Shown piece after piece: positions 7,590 through 15,690 of a stretch of 64,000 nucleotides of DNA (the first letter of the stretch is position 1; each line of letters begins with the position of its first letter). Made by a program: the position numbers and the translations under genes. The notes beneath the pieces were generated by a model that was given only the letters and a program-made list of their open reading frames with translations, was not told the origin of the DNA and did not search any database. The stretch is from Lachnospiraceae bacterium M18-1. Lineage in GTDB: Bacteria; Bacillota; Clostridia; Lachnospirales; Lachnospiraceae. The stretch is from the NCBI GenBank assembly GCA_000403295.2, contig KE159605.1, forward strand, positions 1,211,409 through 1,275,408, written 5' to 3'.

Positions 7590-9902
7590 TTATCTTCGGA
7601 TATATTTTAAAATCTGTTTTGGCAGGATATATGGCAGCTGTTCCAAATCAGAAATATCAAGGAATCCTTCTTTATAAATCCTTTGGATCGCTTCCTTATC
7701 CTCCCCGATTGCCGCCGTCAGCATGGTAATCCTTTTCTTTTCCAGCTTCTCCTTAATCTGCAGCAGATCTGCCTCCGCCTCTTTCCCTCTGTAGCAGCTT
7801 GCATTTGGAAACCCGTCACTGATCAGAAACAACAGCTTTATTTTTTCCGGACGCTTCGCAAGCTTCTCTCCTACAAATATAATGGCAGCACCGTCGCGGT
7901 TACATCCGTCCGCTTCGATACCGGCGATACGGTATTTGTCATTGCAATCGGCATCGAATTCTGCAAGCGAATGGAAATATACGGTTTCATTCTGCACCCT
8001 CCTGTATTGTTTGTTGTCTGTGTGATGCCCGTAAATCAGTATCGGAATCCCTGCGCTCCTGCAGAACTCATACAGGCACAAGGCACATAGTCTCGCCTGC
8101 TTTATCCGTTGATCCATCATGGAACCCGACATGTCAATCAGCAACGCCACCGCGGTATTAATCTTCTTTCGTACCTCCAGGTTGCAGAAAATCCGCTTTC
8201 CCGGATCGTAAAGCGCCTGATAATTCATCTGTGAACCAAAGAACAGGTTCCGCTCCATAGCCGTCCCCTGGCAGCTTAATACCGGCAAGAGCCTCGGCTT
8301 CATACGGCGCATAATATCCCGAACCTGATCCTCGCAGGCTGTGCACCGAAGCCGCGTACTTTTGGAAAACTTCGTTTCCCGTTTCAGGATTTTCTTTACC
8401 TTTCTGTGGTCACCGTCAAATTCCGTTGTTAAGAGTTCACGGGATAATTCCAGGCAGAATCTGTCTTCCAGCTCCCGCTTAGCCAGCTCTTCTGCTGCTT
8501 CCTGTATATACTCTGTGAGCCGGTCCCTTGTTTCCACAACCTGCTCATTTGGAAGCAGTGCGTTTACTCGGGAGACTTCGCCCATTCTCTGAAGGTTCCC
8601 TTCTACATCCTCGCCATCCTTTTCAAGCAGGAACTCTGACAGCTGTCCCCGAAGCTGTTCGATCATCTGCCTCACATCTTCTTTACTGTCTGATTGTGAT
8701 TCTTCCTGTCTTTCCTGCTGCTCCTGCGTTCCCGCCGGCCTGTTTTGCTTTTCTTTCTCCTTAGAAGCTCCCTGCCGGTCTGTTTCCTCCTGTTTGTTTT
8801 TTGGCTCCTCCTTCTGACTCTGTGACTCTTCCGGCTGGCCATTTCTCTCTTGCCGGCTCTGTGATTCACTCTGCCGACTTTGCAGATGTTCCGGCTTCTT
8901 TGCATCCTCCGGCTGGCTTTTCTGCTCTTTCCGGGAATCGGCGCCCTCTGGCTGATTCTGTGGTTCTTCCGGCCAATCCTGCGGTTCTCCTGATGAGTCC
9001 TGTGCCTCCTCCTTTTGTTCCTGCGATCCTGCATTTTGGCAATTCTGCTGTTTTTCTATCTCCTGGATTTCTTCCAAAAGCACTTTCCAGATAATCAGCA
9101 GAATCCGGTTTGTGGCATCCATCCGTATTTTGGCATCCTCAGAAGCGGTCGCCGTATCGATCACTGGTTTTACAAGCTCTAAAATCTCCAAAAGCCTGTC
9201 TGCTATGTCCTCCCAGTTATTGACTGTACCTGTCAGGGAATACTGTGCCATAAGGTTTAACAGAATAGCCGCAGGTTTATACCCGCTTTCCAGCTGTACC
9301 TTTAAGCTGGGAATCCGTTCTGCATTCCGGATTCTGTTCTGCCTGATCCCTCTTCGGATACTGCCGGGATACCTCTCGCACATCTTCTCCTCTACATATA
9401 CATCCTCCAGCATGTTCTGGATATAAGATGCCGTTTCCGCTAAAAGAGAAGCTGCCGCCTCATGCTTTTGCTCCAGGTATCCATTGATCTCCTCCAAATG
9501 CTCTGCTTCCGATTCCGTTGCAGGATTCGGAGGATGAAGATACCATTCTCCTTTTTTCAAACCTTCCAGATACTTTTTTCTTAGCTTGAAATCCGAAAAA
9601 TTCCAATGCCCGCATTCATGGCCGAGAAAGCCTGTGATACTGTCGCTTTTTAACGCTACGGAGGGAAAGCTTGCCGTGACACAGTTTTCTATGTTTAACA
9701 GCACCCTTCTGGTATTACATTTCCCCGCCCATCCGCTTTCCGGGAATTTCACCAGCTCCACTTTTTTCAAAGTGCCTCCGGTCAGTTCTCCTGCCACAGA
9801 TAGCAGCATTTCCTTATAAAATGCAGACTCAAAGATTCCCTCATTCGTAAGCTTCCGTTTTTCCTCCTGCACCAGTTCCCGAAATGTTCCGTTTCGTTCC
9901 AT
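7590..9902 (-). CDS. CobT-like protein: N-terminal HExxH-like metallopeptidase segment and C-terminal VWA domain
   Basis: A 770-residue protein with AAAGGAGG before its ATG. Residues 95-99 read HECGH within GFLGHECGHWNFSDF, a zinc-binding HExxH-type motif. Residues of about 290-400 are a low-complexity Gln/Glu/Ser/Lys linker full of SQPEE-type repeats. The C-terminal part is a von Willebrand factor A domain with the MIDAS motif DMSGSMMD near residue 600 and later conserved Thr/Asp positions. The layout matches CobT-like and YehP-like partners of MoxR AAA+ ATPases, and the neighbour encoded directly upstream is such an ATPase. The usual model is metal-dependent binding of a target that the ATPase remodels. 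An active peptidase is possible but not shown. Confidence 0.85.
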   Translation of the reverse strand: MERNGTFRELVQEEKRKLTNEGIFESAFYKEMLLSVAGELTGGTLKKVELVKFPESGWAGKCNTRRVLLNIENCVTASFPSVALKSDSITGFLGHECGHWNFSDFKLRKKYLEGLKKGEWYLHPPNPATESEAEHLEEINGYLEQKHEAAASLLAETASYIQNMLEDVYVEEKMCERYPGSIRRGIRQNRIRNAERIPSLKVQLESGYKPAAILLNLMAQYSLTGTVNNWEDIADRLLEILELVKPVIDTATASEDAKIRMDATNRILLIIWKVLLEEIQEIEKQQNCQNAGSQEQKEEAQDSSGEPQDWPEEPQNQPEGADSRKEQKSQPEDAKKPEHLQSRQSESQSRQERNGQPEESQSQKEEPKNKQEETDRQGASKEKEKQNRPAGTQEQQERQEESQSDSKEDVRQMIEQLRGQLSEFLLEKDGEDVEGNLQRMGEVSRVNALLPNEQVVETRDRLTEYIQEAAEELAKRELEDRFCLELSRELLTTEFDGDHRKVKKILKRETKFSKSTRLRCTACEDQVRDIMRRMKPRLLPVLSCQGTAMERNLFFGSQMNYQALYDPGKRIFCNLEVRKKINTAVALLIDMSGSMMDQRIKQARLCALCLYEFCRSAGIPILIYGHHTDNKQYRRVQNETVYFHSLAEFDADCNDKYRIAGIEADGCNRDGAAIIFVGEKLAKRPEKIKLLFLISDGFPNASCYRGKEAEADLLQIKEKLEKKRITMLTAAIGEDKEAIQRIYKEGFLDISDLEQLPYILPKQILKYIRR

Positions 9903-9911
9903 AGTCCTCCT

Positions 9912-11699
9912 TTACGCTGCCGTTTCGTAATAGGGCAGAATATAAGTATTCAGGATCTCTTCCCGGTCCTCCGGGTAAGGGGATGCCTTGCTTACCACCG
10001 TATGATAAGACGAATGAACGATATCCCCGCTTGCCAGATAGCTCCATACCCAGTTTTCCAGTTCCCGGTACCCGCATACGCCGCCCTGTACCTGCTTCTT
10101 CATTAAATATTTATGGATATTTCCTACCACCTGCGCCATCCCATGTACAATCTCAAATTCCCTGCAGCCTGTCCTCTCTACCGCCCGTTTTGCCATATCC
10201 TTTGCACTCATGCCCCTGCGGTGCTGGATCAAGTTCATACGGGATAACACCGATTCATTGAACATCTGGCACCCGATATAATCAAGGTTGGTCGTTAAAA
10301 TAACGACCGTATCGGGATGGCGTTCTATGATTTCCCCGTTCAGCAGATCCGTCTTCGCACAGTCGTCAAACAGGGCATTCAGACGGGTCAGTGTCCCCGG
10401 CTTTTCAATCATGGACACCTCCTGGATCTCAATGACGGACGGCATCCGGCATGCCTGGATGATGGTGGACTCCTTCTTAATAAAATCCTTTTCCCCTTTG
10501 GCCTTCTCATAGCCTCTCTGGTAAATCTCCCCTAAAATTCTTTGGAAAGCGGTTTCTCTCTCCAAATTTTCCGGATACATACCGGTAAGCTCTGCAACTG
10601 CCGAAGCGGGATCCATTAAAAAATCCTCCATCGTAGGCCAGTGTTCCTCTGGCAGCTTACAGCTGTCAATATTCGGCAGGACGGATACCATCAGGCTCGT
10701 CTCCTCCGTATTGGGCCCGCAGGTAAAAACAAAATGAGGATACCCAAGCGCTTGTGCAATGATCTTGGAATCCGTAGTCTTCCCGGCTCCGGATTCGCCT
10801 GCCAGCATGAAAAACCTTGCCGGTGTATTGGTGATCATCGTCAGGATCTCCTGTGTCTCTGTATTCACCCGGTAGTAATCCGGCAGATCCGGAATCATGC
10901 GCCTGTATTCCTCTGGGTATGTCCTTCCCTGGTTGAATTTCCCCTTCAGCGCTCCAAGTGTCGTTTCTTTAAGTAGCGGCCTTGCAGCTAAGATTTCAAA
11001 TTCCCCGCACTCGATCTCATTCGGGCTGTATACACCCGTATGCAGAAGATAAGGGGTAATAAAATCCGTACCTGCAAGCTGGCTTTCTTCTAGGGGAATC
11101 GCACCTTCTCCCATCATGCTTCCCGATTCAATCCTGCGGTACAGGTTATCGCAGCAGACAAACGCACAGCTTAGAAGCTCTTCATCGGTTAATACATCCT
11201 CTCCCTCCAAGTGAGACCGGATATCATAAAAATGAGAAGCAAATTCACGGTTATACATGCCGTCGATGCTATCTACACTCAAAAATGCAAAAAGCATCAT
11301 GTACTCTTCTCCGCTGCTTCCCCTTTCTGATACGGGAGGCAGTGGTTCCATCTTACCGTTTTGCATTCTTAATCCTTTGACTTTTCCATTCCTGCTGTTA
11401 TAGACAAGAGCGTATTTCCCATCCGTTTTCTCATACTCCACACAAAAAAAATTGACTTCTTCATTCCCTGCCTGAAACCCGGCGGCGCCAGATCCATATC
11501 CCCCCATCAGTTCTATCAGTCCCAAGATCGCCCACAGGGTGGGTGGATGCAGGGTCGCCGATTTTGCTTTTCCCGTATTATATGTGGAACAATCCTTTTC
11601 TTTCACACTGGTTCTTTTTCCTCCGCTCTCCCTGACAATCCTTGCAAACGGATCCGGAAGCTCCTGTTTTAACGTCCATGTTTCAAATAGTGCTGACAT
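9912..11699 (-). CDS. MoxR-like AAA+ ATPase
   Basis: About 595 residues from the ATG at 11699, chosen because GGAGG lies nine bases upstream; a longer frame begins 17 codons earlier without a site. The Walker A motif GESGAGKTT is near residue 305, a Walker B-like VIEIQEVSM follows near 425, and sensor 1 is VVILTTNLDYIG. The roughly 290 residues before the AAA+ core are a domain I do not recognise. Nine bases separate it from the VWA gene, the classic MoxR-VWA pair. Such pairs act as chaperones that mature or remodel protein complexes; here they sit in a mobile element and their target is unknown. Confidence 0.85.
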   Translation of the reverse strand: MSALFETWTLKQELPDPFARIVRESGGKRTSVKEKDCSTYNTGKAKSATLHPPTLWAILGLIELMGGYGSGAAGFQAGNEEVNFFCVEYEKTDGKYALVYNSRNGKVKGLRMQNGKMEPLPPVSERGSSGEEYMMLFAFLSVDSIDGMYNREFASHFYDIRSHLEGEDVLTDEELLSCAFVCCDNLYRRIESGSMMGEGAIPLEESQLAGTDFITPYLLHTGVYSPNEIECGEFEILAARPLLKETTLGALKGKFNQGRTYPEEYRRMIPDLPDYYRVNTETQEILTMITNTPARFFMLAGESGAGKTTDSKIIAQALGYPHFVFTCGPNTEETSLMVSVLPNIDSCKLPEEHWPTMEDFLMDPASAVAELTGMYPENLERETAFQRILGEIYQRGYEKAKGEKDFIKKESTIIQACRMPSVIEIQEVSMIEKPGTLTRLNALFDDCAKTDLLNGEIIERHPDTVVILTTNLDYIGCQMFNESVLSRMNLIQHRRGMSAKDMAKRAVERTGCREFEIVHGMAQVVGNIHKYLMKKQVQGGVCGYRELENWVWSYLASGDIVHSSYHTVVSKASPYPEDREEILNTYILPYYETAA

Positions 11700-11759
11700 G
11701 AAAATATTCCTCCTTCTTCCTACGCTCCATCTTCCTGCTGATTCACACATCCACAGGAA

Positions 11760-12188
11760 TCAGTCGGGGCGGCAGTCTTCACAGTAATGTCCATATTCTT
11801 CTTCCGTAAACCGGTGAATATACGGTCCTTCAAATACCGTATTCCTTTCCACAGGCTCCGTATCCCCGTTAATGACTGTGCCCTCTTCATAGCTGTCAAA
11901 GATCGTGTCACACTCCCTGCAGCGTTCAAACCGGTCGTCAAAAATGCCGAAGTACTCCTGCATGCAGTAGATCACATGCCAGGCCTGGTCTTTAGACAGA
12001 TTTGGTGTGTCTTTCTCCATAATATTCTCCGGGTGAAACTTCCCCTGAAGAAATTCATAAAATTTCTGCATATAACCTGCACAGCCGAACCTTGCCATCA
12101 GCTCCATACTGTCGTGTCCCCGGCCAAATACGGTATTTTCCATGTCCTCCTTCTTTTCTTCTGTTTGCTTGTAACCTGACGTATCCAC
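11760..12188 (-). CDS. First gene of the MoxR/VWA operon; zinc-ribbon-like C-terminus
   Basis: About 142 residues from a GTG at 12188 that has AGGAGG seven bases upstream; the ATG 15 codons later has its GGAGG only two bases away, and the frame also stays open to 12233. The C-terminal half holds CRECD and CEDC, a plausible four-Cys zinc ribbon around a Thr/Glu-rich loop. It is hydrophilic and acidic. It is the first gene after the promoter and structured leader at 12232-12434. Function unknown; a zinc-ribbon adaptor for the ATPase is one option. Confidence 0.65.
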   Translation of the reverse strand: MDTSGYKQTEEKKEDMENTVFGRGHDSMELMARFGCAGYMQKFYEFLQGKFHPENIMEKDTPNLSKDQAWHVIYCMQEYFGIFDDRFERCRECDTIFDSYEEGTVINGDTEPVERNTVFEGPYIHRFTEEEYGHYCEDCRPD

Positions 12189-12231
12189 GTTACCACCTCC
12201 TTTCTGCTGGTTTTGTTGTGTTTCAGAACAC

Positions 12232-12268
12232 AAAAAAAGACACTGACCATCATCCTATAATCAGTGCC
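12232..12268 (-). terminator. Leader terminator (attenuator) before the MoxR/VWA operon
   Basis: Minus-strand RNA folds GGCACTGA with TCAGTGTC, followed by seven T, between the promoter at 12383-12411 and the first gene at 12188. It would stop most transcripts before the operon unless overridden. Confidence 0.8.
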
Positions 12269-12269
12269 G

Positions 12270-12337
12270 TTTTGTATCCCCGTTTTTTGGCAGGCTTCTG
12301 CCTGAAAGTTTTACTTCCAGCCCACGCCGGAACAAAA
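12270..12337 (-). ncRNA. Conserved leader RNA element, copy A
   Basis: About 68 bases of leader that start TTTTGTTCCGG, fold back with CTGGAAGT, continue AAACTTTCAGGC, form a GC hairpin and end AAAAAACGGGGATACAAAA. The same order of parts and many of the same bases appear in the leaders at 51336-51408 and, more weakly, 19555-19604. Each is followed by an intrinsic terminator. This repeated co-variation of hairpin bases (CCGG with CTGG or CCGG) suggests a functional RNA. I know no named family that it matches. Confidence 0.6.
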
Positions 12338-12382
12338 TTTGATTTTCTGCATGTAAACAGAAAAAATAATAATTTCTATACT

Positions 12383-12434
12383 ATTATATACCCATATATT
12401 GTGTGAGTCAATATTTTTATACAATATATAGTGC
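12383..12434 (-). promoter_or_regulatory. Sigma-A promoter with paired operators for the MoxR/VWA operon
   Basis: Minus strand: -35 TTGACT at 12406-12411, 17-base spacer, -10 TATAAT at 12383-12388. The spacer holds CACAATATAT and a second copy of the AT-rich site, GCACTATATATTGT, lies 9-22 bases upstream of the -35 (12420-12434). The same arrangement occurs at 19653-19681 and 51460-51512. Confidence 0.8.
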
Positions 12435-12488
12435 ATCCAATATGCGTCCAATATGCGTAATGTTTTTCTTTAGTCTTTTTTCTGCATA

Positions 12489-12791
12489 CTATCCATTGAT
12501 TTCATTTCTCATGAAATCTATAATCAAATTTTCTTTCTCATCTCCATTGTACCAGAAACACTCCTGGAGATGTTTTGAAATTCCCGCTGCACTTTTTAAC
12601 GCAAAGATTGCCGCCCAAAACCTTCCATAATCTTGTTTACGCCCCCGGTCAAGATATATTCTGCGCCCCGGCTCTCTATCTGCACAATCCAAATCTTCCT
12701 TCTCAAAAATCTCGTCTGTCTGTTCACATATTTTATCCATTTCATACTGCGTTAGATTATTGGGATCAAATTTTATCTCCACCTTGTACAT
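12489..12791 (-). CDS. Hypothetical protein
   Basis: About 100 residues from an ATG at 12791 with AAAGGGTG before it; an ATG 13 codons upstream (12830) has a weaker AGAAAG site. The sequence is mixed charged and aromatic (FWAAIFALKSAAGISKHLQ) with no motif I recognise. It stands alone, upstream of and facing the same way as the operon promoter at 12383-12434. The region 12792-13070 after it holds only AT-rich DNA. Confidence 0.5.
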   Translation of the reverse strand: MYKVEIKFDPNNLTQYEMDKICEQTDEIFEKEDLDCADREPGRRIYLDRGRKQDYGRFWAAIFALKSAAGISKHLQECFWYNGDEKENLIIDFMRNEING

Positions 12792-13070
12792 TCCATTCAC
12801 CCTTTCAATTACTGGAACAATAGTCTGCATACTTTCTATATTCTAACACGAATATCCCCAAAAGACATTTCCATTTTCTATCCGCTATTGCTACGATTCT
12901 TATTTTTTATTTCATACACTGTCGCATAACACATCAACTCTCCTTTTACAAATCCCACAATAGAGCAATTCCAATGAATGTTTTCGCTCATGTTCCTCCT
13001 TTTGGGCGCACTGTCCACAATACAGACCATGTTTTTGAGCAATTACTACAAATTTGCATGATATGTAAAA

Positions 13071-13115
13071 AAGCAGTGAATTGTTTCTTTTTGATAAAAA
13101 ACAAATTCACTGCTT
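13071..13115 (-). terminator. Terminator of the second Rpn gene
   Basis: GCAGTGAATT-GTTT pairs with AAACAAATTCACTGC around a short A/T loop, about 30 bases after the stop of the Rpn gene at 13144. A and T runs flank both sides, so it may work in both directions. Confidence 0.8.
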
Positions 13116-13143
13116 TACTGTTTGTATTATTAAGTTACTGCGG

Positions 13144-14088
13144 TTATGCCAACACAGGCATTCTCTTTTCAATGATAGCCTTGACTTCTTCCACGCTTTT
13201 CTTTGTTGCCAATGCTATCTGATCAATCGTAAAATTATTCTCATACATATTGATAATTACACCCATTATGGCATTGTCTGTTGCCTTTTCTTTAATTCCC
13301 TGCGACAGGTTGCACATAGCGCTCACATCCTCTCTTATTTTTTCGTCTACATGAATACTGTACTCTGTTTCCATAATCCCTAATTTTTCATCAACGGATA
13401 ACTCCATTGACAAAATCGTACTCAGCAGACGGTGCAGCTCATACTTCTCATCATGCTCCGGAGGTTCATTTGATATGCCTATCAAAACAATATTTAGCAG
13501 GTCAAGCCCACCTTTCCACGGATAGGAACCGAGCAGATCGTCTTTTGCAAGATGCACATAAGCCATGCTGCTTTCGTCCATGCCCAAACATACCCAAATG
13601 CTGAATACCCGCCTGATGTCATTATAATTTGTCTTTACAAAATCCCGTTCCTTCTGCGAGGAAACAAGACGGCTCACATAGAAAACTGCCCTGTTCAAGA
13701 TGTGGTAGCCTGTCGGTTCATCCTTCTGTGCCTCCACATTCACGATAACCTGCGAGATACCATCTTTCATCCGCACATAAAAAATAATGTCAAACCTTAC
13801 AAGTCCCTCATTAATCTCCGCATTTTCTGTATTCATCCCGACAATGCGCTGCCCATTTTCTTCTTTTTCCAAATTGGTCAGCCCCGGCTCTACCGGAACC
13901 ATGCTGATAAATGGTTCCCCTTCAATATAGGATACCACATCTTTCGGGTTCATTCCCCGGAACTCATCAACCGTCTTTACCAGGATATGCGCCAGAATGA
14001 TTTTATTTCCCAACAGGCGTTTTGCCTTATCATCATATTGGGCGTCCTGATCTGTTGCGCTGACCGCATTTTTTATTTCCGTATCCAT
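13144..14088 (-). CDS. Rpn family nuclease/putative transposase
   Basis: About 314 residues from the ATG at 14088, which has GGAGG ten bases upstream; the open frame continues to 14199 but the added residues look like untranslated leader. The protein carries the family's typical N-terminus (AKRLLGNKIILAHILVKTVDEF), the segment INEGLVRFDIIFYVRMKDG followed by VIVNVEAQKDEP, which fits a PD-(D/E)XK core (D...ExQ), and RAVFYVSRLVSSQ. It is of the type common in Lachnospiraceae and differs from the Rpn at 344-1270. Monocistronic, with a clear terminator. These genes are often mobile or fast-evolving. Confidence 0.85.
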   Translation of the reverse strand: MDTEIKNAVSATDQDAQYDDKAKRLLGNKIILAHILVKTVDEFRGMNPKDVVSYIEGEPFISMVPVEPGLTNLEKEENGQRIVGMNTENAEINEGLVRFDIIFYVRMKDGISQVIVNVEAQKDEPTGYHILNRAVFYVSRLVSSQKERDFVKTNYNDIRRVFSIWVCLGMDESSMAYVHLAKDDLLGSYPWKGGLDLLNIVLIGISNEPPEHDEKYELHRLLSTILSMELSVDEKLGIMETEYSIHVDEKIREDVSAMCNLSQGIKEKATDNAIMGVIINMYENNFTIDQIALATKKSVEEVKAIIEKRMPVLA

Positions 14089-14238
14089 CAGCCATAAACC
14101 TCCTTTTATTATGATAGGAAACGCAAAAGCCATTCCCAAAAGGTATATGACCTCACTGCCATTATACCACATGTCATATATTTGCTCAATTAAAAACACA
14201 TACTCTATCTTATAATGCTACATTTCGTATTCGCCAGG

Positions 14239-14676
14239 TTATTGACTATATCCATCTTCTCTAAGCCGAATGGATTCACCTGTCAGCTCATAATACTGTG
14301 CGATCAGCCGCAGAGATTCTTCATCCATCTGGTACTCCCTGGATATTTCCTCCAGGCTCTTCCCTTCCACACAATAATGCTGGTATACGAATCCTGCCAT
14401 CTCGCATGCCTGTGAAAGCAGGATACCGAAGAACTTTTTCATAAGCTCCACATATTCTGAAAGATCCGGTTCTAAATCCCTGTCTGTTTCATTTATAATT
14501 CTTGATAACTCTGTTTTACTGATATCTTCCGCGTTGCCATACACATTTACATTCATAAATTCCAAAAACATTGACCGCCTGTCTTTTGGCATTTTCGCAT
14601 AAAGCCAGATCATCCCGACTAACTCTGCCGGTAAATCCACTGATAATGGCGGTAACTGTATATATTTTTCTTTCAT
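14239..14676 (-). CDS. Hypothetical protein, possible small regulator
   Basis: A 145-residue acidic helical protein with AGGAAGTGG before its ATG. Its C-terminal 40 residues (GKSLEEISREYQMDEESLRLIAQYY) look like a helix-turn-helix of the kind found at the end of Rpn or sigma-like proteins. It is encoded divergently from the XRE gene at 14797, with about 120 bases between them. Function unknown. It may belong with the neighbouring Rpn gene, but 150 bases lie between them. Confidence 0.6.
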   Translation of the reverse strand: MKEKYIQLPPLSVDLPAELVGMIWLYAKMPKDRRSMFLEFMNVNVYGNAEDISKTELSRIINETDRDLEPDLSEYVELMKKFFGILLSQACEMAGFVYQHYCVEGKSLEEISREYQMDEESLRLIAQYYELTGESIRLREDGYSQ

Positions 14677-14796
14677 CTATATCCACTTCCTCCCTGTCTT
14701 GTCTCTATTTTACTTTATCTTACTGTATTGCCGGATTTTCGGCGATGTTTGAAACCATGAAATTTCCCTATAATATTACCAAAAGAAAGAACGGAT

Positions 14797-15006
14797 GTGA
14801 TTCATATTATAAGCTATGCGCCTCTCTGGGAGACATTGAAAACAAAGGGCATTACCCAGTACCAGCTGATTCATGAATACAATTTCAGCACAGGCACTTT
14901 AGACGCCCTAAGAAAGAACCGAAGTATCACCTTAAATACATTGCATGATATCTGTAAAATTCTGGACTGCGAAATCGCAGATGTCGTAATCTTTACGAAG
15001 GACTAA
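14797..15006 (+). CDS. XRE/Cro-family transcriptional regulator (HTH_26 type)
   Basis: 69 residues starting at a GTG. After four or five residues the sequence ISYAPLWETLKTKGITQYQL is the usual start of this small repressor family, which then shows the recognition helix (STGTLDALRKNRSITLNTL) and an ILDCEIADVV end. It is one of the few plus-strand genes. It is divergent from 14239-14676 and may control that promoter region. A terminator follows at 15003-15050. Confidence 0.85.
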   Translation: MIHIISYAPLWETLKTKGITQYQLIHEYNFSTGTLDALRKNRSITLNTLHDICKILDCEIADVVIFTKD

Positions 15007-15050
15007 ACGGACAGCCGCAGAGAGCTTTCCGTTCAGTCTTTCATCTTTTT
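15003..15050 (+). terminator. Terminator of the XRE gene
   Basis: CTAAACGGA pairs with TTCCGTTCAG over a 16-base loop and is followed by a T-rich tract (TCTTTCATCTTTTT). The stem starts at the stop codon. Confidence 0.7.
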
Positions 15051-15080
15051 ATCTGAATCTCACGAATCCAGACTTTCACT

Positions 15081-15608
15081 TCAAAAAATTGCTGCACTTA
15101 CACATTGTTTGTAATTCTCTATCTCTTCCCCCGTAGCTCCAGAAAGCTTCATATTCAATGTTTCCTGCCCCGTTACACTCTGGTATTTGATCCTGTAAAA
15201 ATAAGCGCTGTTCAAAATGGCTCTGTCAAGATGCAGGAATCTGGTCTCACAGTCCTGGATACAAGAATAGTTGATCCTTGTATCAGACAGATCAAACCTC
15301 CCAAACCGGTTCCCTGAAAAGACTGTTCCATGAATCCATGCACCTGCTGCTTTCAGGGATTCTATCTGAAGCGAATCAAATATGCAGTCCGTAATCACGC
15401 ACCCGCTCAGATCCAATTGTTTCAATACCATCCCCCGGATCCTGCACTCATATAACCTTGACTGCTGAATCGAAAAATTCTTCGGAAGCTGTTCCAGTTT
15501 GATCCCGCATAGAACCACCTGGTTAAGACATCCCTCCGGGAATCCTCTCTGCTGGTATTTCTCATAGGTGGTCTGTCCAATCCACCGCATCTTTTCTTGT
15601 GGAAGCAT
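15081..15608 (-). CDS. Pentapeptide-repeat-like protein
   Basis: 175 residues with AGGAGGGAG before the ATG. From about residue 45 to 140 hydrophobic residues recur every five positions (for example KQLDLSGCVITDCIFDS and FGRFDLSDTRINYSCI), the pattern of a right-handed pentapeptide beta-helix. It is the last gene after ssb, a membrane protein and recD2. Some pentapeptide proteins mimic DNA and protect gyrase, which would suit a replication module, but the short, irregular repeats give no proof. Confidence 0.65.
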   Translation of the reverse strand: MLPQEKMRWIGQTTYEKYQQRGFPEGCLNQVVLCGIKLEQLPKNFSIQQSRLYECRIRGMVLKQLDLSGCVITDCIFDSLQIESLKAAGAWIHGTVFSGNRFGRFDLSDTRINYSCIQDCETRFLHLDRAILNSAYFYRIKYQSVTGQETLNMKLSGATGEEIENYKQCVSAAIF

Positions 15609-15690
15609 AACTTTACACTCCCTCCTTCCTACTTGCTTTTATTCCTTCCCCTCCACACAGACTGTATGAAAGGAAAGGATTGAATCTCAT

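Noticed and set aside
8672..9034. Arg-rich frame in the VWA gene region as a separate gene
   Set aside because: It is a shadow frame of the low-complexity Gln/Glu linker of the VWA protein and has no ribosome-binding site.
12383..12434. Riboswitch in the leaders
   Set aside because: The leader elements do not match any riboswitch class I know; the downstream genes share no metabolic theme. Reported instead as a candidate antitermination RNA.
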